A DNA stretch of 17,924 nucleotides from Clostridium_Z sp040797585 (GCF_040797585.1 NZ_JBFNEO010000034.1:1-17924), one strand, 5' to 3'. Shown: positions 1 through 8,645, numbered from the stretch's first letter. Program-made: numbers and translations. Notes: a model not told the origin generated them from the letters alone.

Positions 1-102
1 TTTATGTGATAATATAATAATATGTATTAGCTTATAAATCTAAAGGGGTTTATGAAAATTTAGTATATAACTACACTAGACACAATAAGGAGTTGATGAC
101 TT

Positions 103-783
103 ATGAATATTTTAATAGCAGAAGATGAACAGGATTTAAGAGATTTGGTTAAACTACATCTTTCAAAAGAAGGCTTTAATGTTCTTAGTGCTTCTAACGG
201 GGCAGAGGCTTTAGAACTATTTAAAGCTAATCATATTGACCTTGCAATACTAGATGTAATGATGCCTTATATGGATGGTTTTCAGGTATTAAAATACATT
301 AGAGAAGTTTCTGAAATCCCAGTAATTTTTGTTACAGCTAGGGGGGAAGATACAGATAAAATCCTTGGACTTGGACTTGGAGCTGATGATTATGTGGTAA
401 AACCATTTTCTCCAATAGAATTAATGGCAAGAGTTCAAGCTCAATTAAGAAGATATTATAAATATACTAATGGTAAAACTAATACTGAAATAGCCATAGG
501 AGATTTAGTTTTACATAAAGATAGCTGCACTATTTATAAAAACAACGATGCCCTAGAATTAAACGCTAAAGAATATAGAATAATGGAGCTACTTATGGAT
601 AACCCCGGTAAGGTCTACACTAAGAAACAACTTTATGAAAATGTTTGGCAAGATACTTATTACGGAGATGACAATACCATAATGGTTCATATAAGTCACT
701 TAAGAGATAAAATTGAGGAAAACCCAAGAAGCCCCAAGTATTTAAAAACTATAAGAGGCATTGGATATAAGTTGGAGAAGTGA
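103..783 (+). CDS. OmpR/PhoB-family response regulator
   Basis: Cytoplasmic DNA-binding response regulator of 226 residues, the usual length for the family. The receiver domain (about 1-115) has the acidic pocket E7/D8, phospho-acceptor D51 in LDVMMP, the switch T78 in VTARGED and K100 in VKPFSP. A winged-helix DNA-binding domain (about 130-226) ends in the typical RGIGYKLEK. The ATG has an AAGGAG site at 87-92, ten bases upstream. The next gene, a sensor kinase, starts four bases after the stop, so the two form one operon and the kinase is the expected phosphodonor. By position, the MacB-like ABC operon beginning at 2706 is a likely target, but no binding-site repeat was identified. The family assignment is sure; the signal is unknown. 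Confidence 0.95.
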   Translation: MNILIAEDEQDLRDLVKLHLSKEGFNVLSASNGAEALELFKANHIDLAILDVMMPYMDGFQVLKYIREVSEIPVIFVTARGEDTDKILGLGLGADDYVVKPFSPIELMARVQAQLRRYYKYTNGKTNTEIAIGDLVLHKDSCTIYKNNDALELNAKEYRIMELLMDNPGKVYTKKQLYENVWQDTYYGDDNTIMVHISHLRDKIEENPRSPKYLKTIRGIGYKLEK

Positions 784-787
784 TAAA

Positions 788-2203
788 ATGTCTATTTTTA
801 ATAGAAATAAAAAAAGTAAACTATCAAACCTCTTATTTAGAAACTATATTTTATCATATTTAATAACTACTTTTATTCTTATGATAACCTCCTTTATTCT
901 TATAGTAGCTGCTATGGCTCTTTATATGGAAGACGAGTATTTAGTAGATGACGCCTCTTATTATATGAAGGATGATTATACTGAAATAGACATCTCTACC
1001 CTTATTGAAAAAGGCGGTTATATGGATATAGTAAATGATAAAGGGGAAGTGATTTATTCTAAAGGAAATAAACCAGATAATAAATCTAAATATAATACTA
1101 GGGATTTTAGTACTATATTTTCAAGCAACTATTATGATGATTTTGATTCTGACTATATTTATAAAAGTGAATATAATGAGGAGAAAAATTTCTTGCTGGT
1201 TATAGCTGTACCTAAAGATCAGGAAAGTCACATAATAAAAACTAGAGGTAGGAAACCTAAACCTGATAGCTTTATGATATTTTCTCTTTGCTTATCACTA
1301 ATTGTGTTCTTAATTTCCTTTATAATATATTCTAAGGCTTCTTCTAAAGCCTTCATTAAACCTTTAAGAGCTCTTATGGAAGGAGTAAAAAGAGTATCCA
1401 ATGGCGATTACTCCACTAGAATTTATTTAAAATCTAATAATGAATTTGGAGAGCTTAGAGATGCCTTTAATACCATGGCAGAAAAGGTGGAAGAACAAGA
1501 AAGATTAAATATAAAATCTGAGGAGATGAGAAGAAGACTCATCCTAGATATATCTCACGATTTAAAGAACCCTCTCTCTAGCATCCTTGGATATTCAGAT
1601 CTCCTTATTAAACAAGGAGATTTAAGCAAAGAGGAATTAGATAGATATCTTTTAATAATAAATAATAATAGTGTTAGAGCTAATAGTCTTATACAGGATT
1701 TATTTGATTTTTCTAAACTTCAAAGTAATGACTTTAAATTAACCTTTAAAAAAATAGATATCTGTGAATTCTTAAGGGAATTAATAGCGGAGTATGTACC
1801 TGAGCTTGAAGAAAAAGAATTTGTTTATGATTTTGATATTCCTGAAGAACCTGTTTATTTAGATATAGATGAAAAACATCTAATGAGAGCCTTTAGTAAT
1901 ATAATATCAAATTCTTTAAAATATAATCCTCCTGGTACTTCTTTATTAATTAAAGCTTATAAATATGAAAATAAGTTTTTAGTAAAAATAAAGGATGATG
2001 GAGTGGGTATACCAAAGGAGCTTAAACACGATATATTCCAGCCCTTTACAAGGGTTGATTCCTCTAGAAACTCTAAAAGTGGTGGAAGTGGTCTTGGACT
2101 TACCATCACCAAGGATATAATTGAAAAGCATAATGGAACCATCGGCCTTAATTGCGAGGTAAATAAAGGTTCTGAATTTACCATATCCTTTTCTATAATT
2201 TAA
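788..2203 (+). CDS. HAMP-domain sensor histidine kinase
   Basis: Membrane sensor kinase of 471 residues. In order: a membrane segment (about 22-46), an extracytoplasmic sensor loop of some 110 residues (about 47-160) rich in Tyr and Asp, a second membrane segment (about 161-182), HAMP (about 183-240), HisKA with phospho-acceptor H257 in DISHDLKNP, and a HATPase_c domain with an N box (NIISNSLKYN), a DDGVGIP G1 box and a GGSGLGLTI G2 box. I chose the ATG at 788: GGAG at 774-777 sits ten bases upstream, and the start lies just after the response-regulator stop. An in-frame TTG at 761 would add nine residues but overlaps the regulator and has no better ribosome site. A hairpin terminator follows at 2228. 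The partner is the preceding regulator. The loop matches no sensor fold I recognise, so the ligand cannot be read. Confidence 0.94.
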   Translation: MSIFNRNKKSKLSNLLFRNYILSYLITTFILMITSFILIVAAMALYMEDEYLVDDASYYMKDDYTEIDISTLIEKGGYMDIVNDKGEVIYSKGNKPDNKSKYNTRDFSTIFSSNYYDDFDSDYIYKSEYNEEKNFLLVIAVPKDQESHIIKTRGRKPKPDSFMIFSLCLSLIVFLISFIIYSKASSKAFIKPLRALMEGVKRVSNGDYSTRIYLKSNNEFGELRDAFNTMAEKVEEQERLNIKSEEMRRRLILDISHDLKNPLSSILGYSDLLIKQGDLSKEELDRYLLIINNNSVRANSLIQDLFDFSKLQSNDFKLTFKKIDICEFLRELIAEYVPELEEKEFVYDFDIPEEPVYLDIDEKHLMRAFSNIISNSLKYNPPGTSLLIKAYKYENKFLVKIKDDGVGIPKELKHDIFQPFTRVDSSRNSKSGGSGLGLTITKDIIEKHNGTIGLNCEVNKGSEFTISFSII

Positions 2204-2227
2204 ACTTAAGTAATCACTTAAATAATT

Positions 2228-2264
2228 AAGGTTATATTGATGAAACCTTCATCAATATAACCTT
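2228..2264 (+). terminator. Hairpin terminator after the two-component operon
   Basis: A perfect 17-bp inverted repeat (2228-2244 with 2248-2264) has a three-base loop and is followed by a T-rich run (TTATTTTT). It starts 24 bases past the kinase stop, so the regulator-kinase transcript probably ends here and the ABC genes have their own promoter. Confidence 0.85.
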
Positions 2265-2354
2265 TTATTTTTAAATCAGATTTTATTTATACATTTAAAA
2301 TCTATAAATTGCAATAAAATTCAGTTGTAAATTAATTTTTATATTTAAAATTAT

Positions 2355-2534
2355 ATAGGACTTTTAGCCTAAATCTTAACTTATACATGTACTTAAATTC
2401 TTTAAAACCTTGGGTTTTAAGTAGTGAATAAGATAAGTTTTTAACTTGAATCTTAACTTATCCATGCACTTAGACCATTTAAAACCTTAGATTTTAAATA
2501 GTGTATAAGATAAGTTTTGAATCAAAAACCCTAT
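2355..2534. repeat. Palindromic repeat family 1, double-core copy
   Basis: A 180-bp element bounded by ATAGGACTTTTAG on the left and CAAAAACCCTAT on the right, which are inverted versions of one another. It contains two tandem copies of a core that begins ATCTTAACTTA, at 2373 and 2450, giving a period of 77 bp. Each core folds on itself around AAAACCTT with a GGTTTTAA-like return arm. A single-core copy lies inverted at 10471-10573, and another runs off the window end from 17872. The length difference between this copy and the 10471 copy is exactly one core (180 minus 103 is 77). The ends abut TA, as in TA-targeting MITEs; that link is inference. Confidence 0.85.
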
Positions 2535-2616
2535 AATCTAAAGTTTAAGATTATTTTAAGTCTACCATAAGATTCAATTAAGTTAAATATGCTAGTATTT
2601 ATATATTAACATATTT

Positions 2617-2684
2617 GGAATAATTAAAGAAAATAATCTGTTAAGTCTTAAGGGGATATCCCCCTTAAGTTCTTAATTATTTCC
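2617..2684 (+). promoter_or_regulatory. Nested hairpin in the leader of the ABC operon
   Basis: A strong hairpin (CTTAAGGGG at 2647-2655 with CCCCTTAAG at 2661-2669, five-base loop) is extended by TTAAG/CTTAA arms (2641-2645 with 2672-2676). Alternatively the outer part pairs a longer arm, GGAATAATTAA at 2617-2627 with TTAATTATTTCC at 2673-2684. It ends ten bases before the ribosome site of the ABC ATPase gene. It has no T-run, so it is not a normal terminator. It may be an operator or a 5' leader structure controlling translation. Confidence 0.55.
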
Positions 2685-2705
2685 ACATCTTATAGGAGGA
2701 ATACC

Positions 2706-3371
2706 ATGATAAATATTAAAAATGTTTTTAAAGTTTATAAAATGGGCAATGAAAAACTTAAAGTTCTTGATGACGTTTCAGTTAAGATAGAGAAAGGAGA
2801 ATTTGTAGCTATTGTTGGCCCTTCTGGATCTGGCAAGTCTACTCTTATGAATATAATAGGTGGACTAGATAAACCTACTCAAGGGGAGGTTTTTATAGAT
2901 GGAGAGGATATAAGTAAGTATAGTGATAAGGCAATGTCTAAATTTAGAAATAAAAAGATAGGTTTTGTATTTCAATCTTTTAATTTAGAGCCTACTCTTA
3001 CAGCTACTGAAAATGTAATGCTTCCTCTTATGTTTTCTGGAATACCAGAAAAAGAAAGAAAAAAGCGTGCCATGGATTCCTTAGCTCTTGTGGAACTTTC
3101 AGATAGAGGGAAACATAAGCCTACTGAATTATCTGGCGGACAACGTCAAAGGGTTAGTATTGCAAGAGCACTAGTTACAGACCCTAAAATAATTCTTGCA
3201 GATGAGCCTACTGGAAACCTAGATTCTAAAAGTGGTAAGAATGTAATGGATATACTTACTGGATTTAAGAAACAAGGATATACCATAGTTATGGTAACTC
3301 ATAATCCTGAAGAGGCATCCTATGCAGATAGAGTTATCAAAATTCAAGATGGTGCTATAAAGGAGAACTAA
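2706..3371 (+). CDS. MacB/LolD-type ABC transporter ATP-binding protein
   Basis: Cytoplasmic ATPase subunit of 221 residues, typical for the MacB/LolD/SalX class. Walker A is GPSGSGKST (38-46), followed by a Q-loop (FVFQSFNLEP), the signature LSGGQRQR, Walker B IILADEPTGNLDS and the switch histidine in MVTHNPE. ADEPTGNLDS is characteristic of this class. The ATG has AGGAGG at 2694-2699, six bases upstream. The permease gene starts two bases after the stop, so the two subunits are co-transcribed and form one transporter. In this family ATP drives a mechanical cycle in the permease that expels peptides, antibiotics or lipoproteins. The neighbouring two-component system suggests induction by an envelope-acting substrate (inference). 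Confidence 0.95.
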   Translation: MINIKNVFKVYKMGNEKLKVLDDVSVKIEKGEFVAIVGPSGSGKSTLMNIIGGLDKPTQGEVFIDGEDISKYSDKAMSKFRNKKIGFVFQSFNLEPTLTATENVMLPLMFSGIPEKERKKRAMDSLALVELSDRGKHKPTELSGGQRQRVSIARALVTDPKIILADEPTGNLDSKSGKNVMDILTGFKKQGYTIVMVTHNPEEASYADRVIKIQDGAIKEN

Positions 3372-3373
3372 TA

Positions 3374-4843
3374 ATGAGATTTTTTGATTATATAAAAACA
3401 GCTTTTGGAAACCTTAGAAGAAGAAAAATGAGGACTTTTTTAACCTCCTTTGCAGTATCTATAGGAACCATGCTTATTATACTTATGGTGAGTCTTGGGG
3501 TAGGAGTTCGTGATTTCATTATAGATACTATAAATGAAAATACCTCTGCAACTTTAATATCTGTGTTCCCTAACAAGGTAGATGATTCAGTTAAAGAAGA
3601 GAAAGAAAAACCTACTGATAATGACGATGATGATGCTGCTACAATGGGAGATATGCCTTCTTTCGCAAAAACTAAATTCACAAAAATAAGTGATGAAAAT
3701 GTATCTAAGATTGTTAACATGAAAGAAGTTAATGATGTTTCTTTAAGGTCTAATGTAAAAATAGACACCATAAACTTAGTAGGACATAAAACTAGGAAAA
3801 ACCCATCTCTTATAGGTGTGGATACAAGATATTCAATTTTGACTAAGGGGGAAATAAAATCTGTACAGTTAAAGGAGAATAATCCTTCCCTTAATCTAAT
3901 AGAAGAAGGTAGAACTTTTAATAAAGAAGATAAAAACTCTGCTATAATCGGTGCTGAATACCTTAAAAAGTTAGGCATTGAAAACCCTAAGGATGCCATA
4001 GGTAAGGAGCTTAAGTTAAGTGCTACGGCTAAAGCTATAAATACTACTAATGGAACTGAAAACTCCATAAATTCTTCTGGAATAGTGGTAACTACTGAAG
4101 CCCCTGGAAACTCTTCTGAAACCACTATAAATAATGTACCTAAAGCTGAACCTTTAAACAAAACTGTAACTATAGTAGGAGTTATAAATGAGAAATTTCC
4201 TCTTAAGGATAAAATCCTTGTATCTTTAGATGTGGCTTCAGACTTTTTAAACTACCTAAACTTTAATGATAAGTACTTTGAAGAAAAAGGCGTGGATCAA
4301 CTTAATGTAGATGTTAAAAATATCCCTGATGTAACAGACGTCTCTAAAGCTATAGGTGAAATGGGATACGCTACTTCTAATGTTCAGAGCCTTATAAGCG
4401 GCATAAAATCTATATTCGCTGTAATTCAAGGTGTTCTTTCAGTAGTTGGAGCTATAATAGTATTTGTTGCTGCTCTTGGTGTTATAAATACTATGACCAT
4501 GGCAATATACGAAAGAACTCGTTCTATTGGTATAATGAAGGCTCTTGGAGCATCTAAAAATGATATAAAATTATTGTTCTTAACTGAATCTGGAGCTATA
4601 GGATTCTTAGGTGGACTTCTTGGATTATTATTTAGCACTATAAATGTGGGGATAATAAAGGTAATACTTAAATTTTACTTAAACTCTAAAGGAATAACTG
4701 ATGTTCCTCAGGTATTCTCAACTCCACTTTGGCTTATAGCTGGAACCATAGGTTTTGCAATACTTATATCCATATTAGCTGGAATAATACCAGCATCTAA
4801 AGCTGCAAAACTTGACCCTGTAGAATCTCTAAGATACGAGTAA
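3374..4843 (+). CDS. MacB-like ABC transporter permease (FtsX domain)
   Basis: Permease of 489 residues with the MacB plan: one membrane helix near the N-terminus (about 20-42), a large extracytoplasmic MacB_PCD-type domain (about 43-345), then three helices in a C-terminal FtsX domain. The cytoplasmic coupling segment YERTRSIGIMKALGAS and the terminal PASKAAKLDPVESLRYE are diagnostic. Two low-complexity stretches sit in the outer domain: an acidic one (about 74-90, with four Asp in a row) and a Thr/Asn/Ser-rich one (about 220-255). These look like flexible inserts in the substrate-handling region. Four helices, not ten, separate it from BceB-type peptide-antibiotic permeases. The substrate is unknown. 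A family 2 palindromic repeat begins eight bases after the stop. Confidence 0.93.
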   Translation: MRFFDYIKTAFGNLRRRKMRTFLTSFAVSIGTMLIILMVSLGVGVRDFIIDTINENTSATLISVFPNKVDDSVKEEKEKPTDNDDDDAATMGDMPSFAKTKFTKISDENVSKIVNMKEVNDVSLRSNVKIDTINLVGHKTRKNPSLIGVDTRYSILTKGEIKSVQLKENNPSLNLIEEGRTFNKEDKNSAIIGAEYLKKLGIENPKDAIGKELKLSATAKAINTTNGTENSINSSGIVVTTEAPGNSSETTINNVPKAEPLNKTVTIVGVINEKFPLKDKILVSLDVASDFLNYLNFNDKYFEEKGVDQLNVDVKNIPDVTDVSKAIGEMGYATSNVQSLISGIKSIFAVIQGVLSVVGAIIVFVAALGVINTMTMAIYERTRSIGIMKALGASKNDIKLLFLTESGAIGFLGGLLGLLFSTINVGIIKVILKFYLNSKGITDVPQVFSTPLWLIAGTIGFAILISILAGIIPASKAAKLDPVESLRYE

Positions 4844-4850
4844 ACCATGT

Positions 4851-4954
4851 AAAAGGGCTGTGGCATTAAGAATAAATACTACAATATATTGTGCTAATTT
4901 TAAATTTGCAAATCAATATATTGTATGTAAACTTCTTAGTGCAACAGCCCTTTT
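4851..4954. repeat. Palindromic repeat family 2, copy 1 (possible bidirectional terminator)
   Basis: A 104-bp imperfect palindrome with ends AAAAGGGCTGTGGCA and TGCAACAGCCCTTTT. Each arm carries the self-complementary CAATATATTG (4882-4891 and 4914-4923). It lies between the convergent ends of the permease gene and the first orphan kinase, and its right arm ends in TTTT, so it could stop transcription from both sides. A diverged second copy is at 10751-10853. The region from 4955 to 5120 shows nothing further. Confidence 0.8.
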
Positions 4955-5120
4955 AATATATGTACTAATGACCTTATATGTTTTATTCTATCTTATTTGA
5001 TAAAAATCCATATAGTCATATTAAACTTTTACTATTGACTCTTATATATAAGTTAAAACTCATTTTATTTTTAGAGCTTTCATTATTGATTTTTAATAAA
5101 ATACTATATATTCTCTAGGT

Positions 5121-7145
5121 TTAAAGATATATATCTGAAAACTCTATTTCTACTTTTTCCTTAAGATTTCTATCCTCAATAACTGCTATTTTATCTTCAT
5201 GTTCTAAAATAAATGAGTCTTTATAAAGAGTTACTATAAATTCGCTTCCTGAACTGCTCTCATTACTTACAATATTTATATCTCCCTTTAAAAGCTCAAC
5301 AAATCCCTTAACTATTGAAAGCCCCATTCCAGTCCCTTCTACATTTCTTCTTAAAGACTTGTCCACCCTATTAAGATTTTTAAATATTTCCTCTCTCTTA
5401 TCAATAGGTATTCCTATTCCCTTATCCTTTACACATATTTTTATTGAATCTTTATAATCCTTAATATCTACATTAATATCTTTCTTGTTCTCATCAAATT
5501 TAACAGCATTAGATAATAAGTTCAGTATTATACGCTCTACCATATGCTTATCACACGGGATTATCATCTCTTCTATATCAGTATCAAAAATAACCTCTAT
5601 ATTATATGGCTTCAAATAATTAGATACCTCCATAACTATATCTTCAACTACTGGTACTATGTCGTAATTTCTTATTATAAGTTTATAACATCTAGTTTCT
5701 ATAGTAGTTTTATCAAGAAGGTTGTCTACCATTCTAAGAAGTCTTAAACAATTTACTTTAACTACTCCATTGTATTTTCTTATTTGATATATATCCTCCT
5801 TATCCGTATATATATTTTGTAGCTGAAGAGCACTATAAATAACATTTATAGGTGTTTTAAGTTCATGAGAAATATTGGAAAAAAGTTCAATCTTAATCCT
5901 TTCTTCTGCAAGACTTTTCATGAGCCTTCCTTGAGTCTCCTCCATTTGTTTTCTATATGTTAAATCCCTAAGTACTCCTATTATGTAAACCTCATTATCA
6001 TAAACATGCTTTATAGATGTGACCTCTACATCTATAATTTTTCCTTTTAAGGTAACCATTTTCTCTTCAACTATTGGAAGATGTTCATAATTACTGCTTA
6101 ACATATCTATTCTATTATCTACTAGATTTTTAGACTCTTCATGGATTATAGTATGTATATGTTTGCCTACAAGATCCATGTAATCAGTTGCTTCAAATAA
6201 ATTTAAAGCTTCTTTGTTAATATAATTTATATGACCATCCTTAATTCTTATAACTGCATTAGGAAGACAACTTAAAAGGTTTTTATACCTATCACTGCTT
6301 TTCTCTAAATCTTTCTTTGCTTTTTTAAGTTCTTCATTTCTACTGCAAAGCTCTTTATTAATCGAGATCATCATGTCATTCTTATCATTTAATCCCTTAA
6401 ATATATTTTTAAAAGGATTTGTTAGAGAATGTTTTACTATTACATAATATATAGACACTGTTGATATAAAGTTAAGTATATCATTTATATTGCTAAATTT
6501 ATCTAAAGATAATACGAATATGATTTGACATAATATATTTGTTATTACATAAACATTAATTATTATAAAGTCTTTTTTGTCAAAAAACCTCTTATTTTTA
6601 GTAAGAAAAACTAGCCCCATTAAAAATAATACAAATATAATTAATTGATTTACTTTAAAAAATTTTCTTGAAATATAATAAAGAGATATTTTATTAAAAC
6701 TTAAGCATAAATCAATTAAAAGAAACCCATAGTATATTGTAAATACCTTGTTATAGTTAATCTTTTTTCCTATAAGTTTAAAGGCATAAACGAAAGTCAA
6801 TGCTTCTAGATATCTTGCAGAAGTCCAAAAACTTAGCATGGCATCCATGCCCATAGTGAATATAATTGAATTTTTACTAAAGGTTAATAGGTAAAAAAAA
6901 TCAAATATGACAACACATCCATATCCAAATCCTAAAAACGTAAAAAACTCGTTACTAGATATTTTATAGGTATTAATACATATAATCAAAGTACTTACCC
7001 CTACGATCAATGTAAATCCTTCTAATAATATATGAATATCCTTGGTATGAATAAGGTTGCTATATGAGAATAAAAGTACCATTGTGGCAGTAAATATTAA
7101 CTTAAAGGTTAAACTACTCTTAATTTTTTCAAGAAAACTCTCCAT
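5121..7145 (-). CDS. Orphan sensor histidine kinase with MASE3 and PAS domains
   Basis: Sensor kinase of 674 residues. The first 235 residues are a multi-helix membrane sensor of MASE3 type. A short linker (about 250-290) leads to a PAS domain (about 283-397, ending GVLRDLTYRKQ), HisKA with H427 in FSNISHELKTP, and HATPase_c with an N box (LNLLSNAVKF), DKGIGIP and GTGMGLSIVK. No response regulator is adjacent. In clostridia such orphan kinases often act on Spo0A, which is the likely but unproven partner. Beyond the ATPase domain is a tail of about 30 residues ending KVEIEFSDIYL; the second orphan kinase here ends KIELSDI. The start has GGAGG ten bases upstream. The N-terminal sensor was judged by helix pattern and recall, not by a profile search. 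Confidence 0.92.
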   Translation of the reverse strand: MESFLEKIKSSLTFKLIFTATMVLLFSYSNLIHTKDIHILLEGFTLIVGVSTLIICINTYKISSNEFFTFLGFGYGCVVIFDFFYLLTFSKNSIIFTMGMDAMLSFWTSARYLEALTFVYAFKLIGKKINYNKVFTIYYGFLLIDLCLSFNKISLYYISRKFFKVNQLIIFVLFLMGLVFLTKNKRFFDKKDFIIINVYVITNILCQIIFVLSLDKFSNINDILNFISTVSIYYVIVKHSLTNPFKNIFKGLNDKNDMMISINKELCSRNEELKKAKKDLEKSSDRYKNLLSCLPNAVIRIKDGHINYINKEALNLFEATDYMDLVGKHIHTIIHEESKNLVDNRIDMLSSNYEHLPIVEEKMVTLKGKIIDVEVTSIKHVYDNEVYIIGVLRDLTYRKQMEETQGRLMKSLAEERIKIELFSNISHELKTPINVIYSALQLQNIYTDKEDIYQIRKYNGVVKVNCLRLLRMVDNLLDKTTIETRCYKLIIRNYDIVPVVEDIVMEVSNYLKPYNIEVIFDTDIEEMIIPCDKHMVERIILNLLSNAVKFDENKKDINVDIKDYKDSIKICVKDKGIGIPIDKREEIFKNLNRVDKSLRRNVEGTGMGLSIVKGFVELLKGDINIVSNESSSGSEFIVTLYKDSFILEHEDKIAVIEDRNLKEKVEIEFSDIYL

Positions 7146-7688
7146 CCCCTCATCTCCTCCTTCCTTATTTTATAATAAATTGTAAAACATTTCATTATTT
7201 TCCCCTAAATTTCTCTAATTAATTTTATTGTAATTTTAAACAAATATATTTTAGTTAATTTTATAGTGACTTTATTAACTTTTTATTAATCATACATAAT
7301 ATTTCTTAATAATTTTAGCATGTACGTATTTTTATAATTCATGGATATAAGACTATTTCCTTTAAAGTTATACATAATATTTACTTTTATTCTTAAAGTG
7401 TAGGAGTACTAAATTAAAAACAGAATATTTCTATTATTAATTCTTTAATAAAGGTCTCTATTGTTAAAAGAAAGCTATAAAATTTATTTTTAATAGTAAA
7501 ATATACCCTATAAATAGAATCACTTACCGATCTATCCTATAGGGCATACTTAGACTTTATAAATCTCATAGCTTATTTATTAAAGAAAATTCTTCTCAAA
7601 TATCTCTTAAATTTTATTAAATTAAAATTATATTTATTTTTTATTAAATAAGATGTTATTATGTTAATTTAAAATGTGTTTCTAGAAC
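7146..7688. other. 543-bp gene-free gap between kinase and rhomboid-like gene
   Basis: Very AT-rich spacer. It should hold the promoter of the minus-strand kinase (near 7145-7300), but no convincing -35/-10 pair was found. A hairpin occurs at 7506-7544. No open frame with a ribosome site, no tRNA and no repeat copy was seen. Confidence 0.6.
7506..7544 (-). terminator. Possible terminator downstream of the rhomboid-like gene
   Basis: CCCTATA (7506-7512) pairs with TATAGGG (7538-7544), and inside it TAGA (7515-7518) pairs with TCTA (7531-7534). Read on the minus strand, the stem is followed by TATATTTTAC. It sits about 145 bases past the rhomboid-like stop, which is far for a terminator, so this call is tentative. 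Confidence 0.4.
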
Positions 7689-8480
7689 TTATTCACCCTT
7701 ATGCTGGTGGTCATTTATATGATTCATGCAATATTCATGTAACCCCTCACACTTTGAACAATATCTAAATTCCATTCCCTCATCATCTTTTTCTGTTACT
7801 CCACAAACCTCACATTTATGGACATAATTCTTAGTATTAACTTCTATAGTTTTAGCCTTATACTCATATTTTCTTTTCTTATTTTTCATGCCGTATATAA
7901 CGTCTTTACCAAAGAAAATAAAATAATTTAGGAGACAAAAAACTATTAATATTCTATAATCATTAGTTGAAAATATAAATCTATATATTATAAATATCCA
8001 GTTTAATATAGCCATATACCTTACTTTAATAGGCAGTACGAAGAACAATAGCACTTCAAAATCTGGATGTACCTTAGCGAAAGCTAAAAATAAAGATAAA
8101 TTTAGAAATGTCGGATCTCCTATTCCACCAACCAAATATGTTGCTATTATTATGCCTATAACTCCACAGAAGTAGAATAAATTAAATTTAAAAGATCCCC
8201 AATGATACTCTAATCCACTCCCAGCTAAGTAATAGAAATAAAGAGCAAATATAAGGAAGAAGGGGGATGTAAGTGGAGGTATAAATACAAAAGTAATAAC
8301 TCTCCAAAACTGTCCTTTCATAACTAAATCCCAGTCTAAGTACAATAAATTTAATATATCCTGTCTCTGCATAAATACTATAACAAAATATAATAGGGCA
8401 TTAGCAGCTACAATGTAACTCATAAGATTTTTTATAGCAAACTTACCAAACTTTCTTTCAAGCCTATCTAAAAAATTCAT
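7689..8480 (-). CDS. Rhomboid-fold (derlin-like) membrane protein with C-terminal zinc ribbon, probably not a protease
   Basis: A 263-residue membrane protein. The N-terminal 190 residues contain about six hydrophobic segments with rhomboid-superfamily features: the WR motif (GQFWRVITFVF) in the first loop and the FLAFA...HPDFEVLLFFVLPIKVRYMA block of the inactive or derlin-like branch. The serine-protease GxSG motif is absent; the matching place reads GIGDPTFLNLSLFL. The cytoplasmic tail is basic and then forms a zinc ribbon with C223, C226, C241 and C244, followed by a C251-H254-H258-H260 cluster that could hold a second metal. AAAGGAG lies about seven bases before the ATG. It probably binds or routes membrane proteins rather than cleaving them (inference). 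It is unlinked to an obvious partner; pepD upstream has its own terminator. Confidence 0.78.
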   Translation of the reverse strand: MNFLDRLERKFGKFAIKNLMSYIVAANALLYFVIVFMQRQDILNLLYLDWDLVMKGQFWRVITFVFIPPLTSPFFLIFALYFYYLAGSGLEYHWGSFKFNLFYFCGVIGIIIATYLVGGIGDPTFLNLSLFLAFAKVHPDFEVLLFFVLPIKVRYMAILNWIFIIYRFIFSTNDYRILIVFCLLNYFIFFGKDVIYGMKNKKRKYEYKAKTIEVNTKNYVHKCEVCGVTEKDDEGMEFRYCSKCEGLHEYCMNHINDHQHKGE

Positions 8481-8593
8481 AGTTTTTCTCCTTTCAAAGA
8501 GCTTATAAAGTATATTATAAATAAAAACTCCCTCATTGTAAATTAATCTACATATGTTCTAATATTAAATTTACATAATTATTCCTATAAAAC

Positions 8594-8627
8594 TAAAAGG
8601 GAGAACCCTAAATTGTCCTCCCTTTTA
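8594..8627 (-). terminator. Terminator hairpin after pepD
   Basis: TAAAAGGGAG (8594-8603) pairs perfectly with CTCCCTTTTA (8618-8627) across a 14-base loop. On the minus strand it begins 19 bases past the pepD stop and is followed by GTTTTAT. It separates pepD from the rhomboid-like gene. Confidence 0.7.
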
Positions 8628-8645
8628 CTCAACTCTTAATTATTT

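Noticed and set aside
761..787. Upstream TTG start for the sensor kinase
   Set aside because: It overlaps the response regulator and lacks a ribosome site; the ATG at 788 has GGAG at good spacing.
2373..2526. Possible CRISPR array
   Set aside because: There are only two cores at a 77-bp period with no unique spacers; the same unit recurs singly elsewhere as a palindromic element.
3388..4161. 257-codon minus-strand open frame opposite the permease gene
   Set aside because: It is the antisense shadow of the permease, with no ribosome site and no recognisable domain.
3374..4843. BceB-type antimicrobial peptide permease
   Set aside because: The protein has a four-helix MacB plan with one large outer domain near the N-terminus, not the ten-helix Bce plan.
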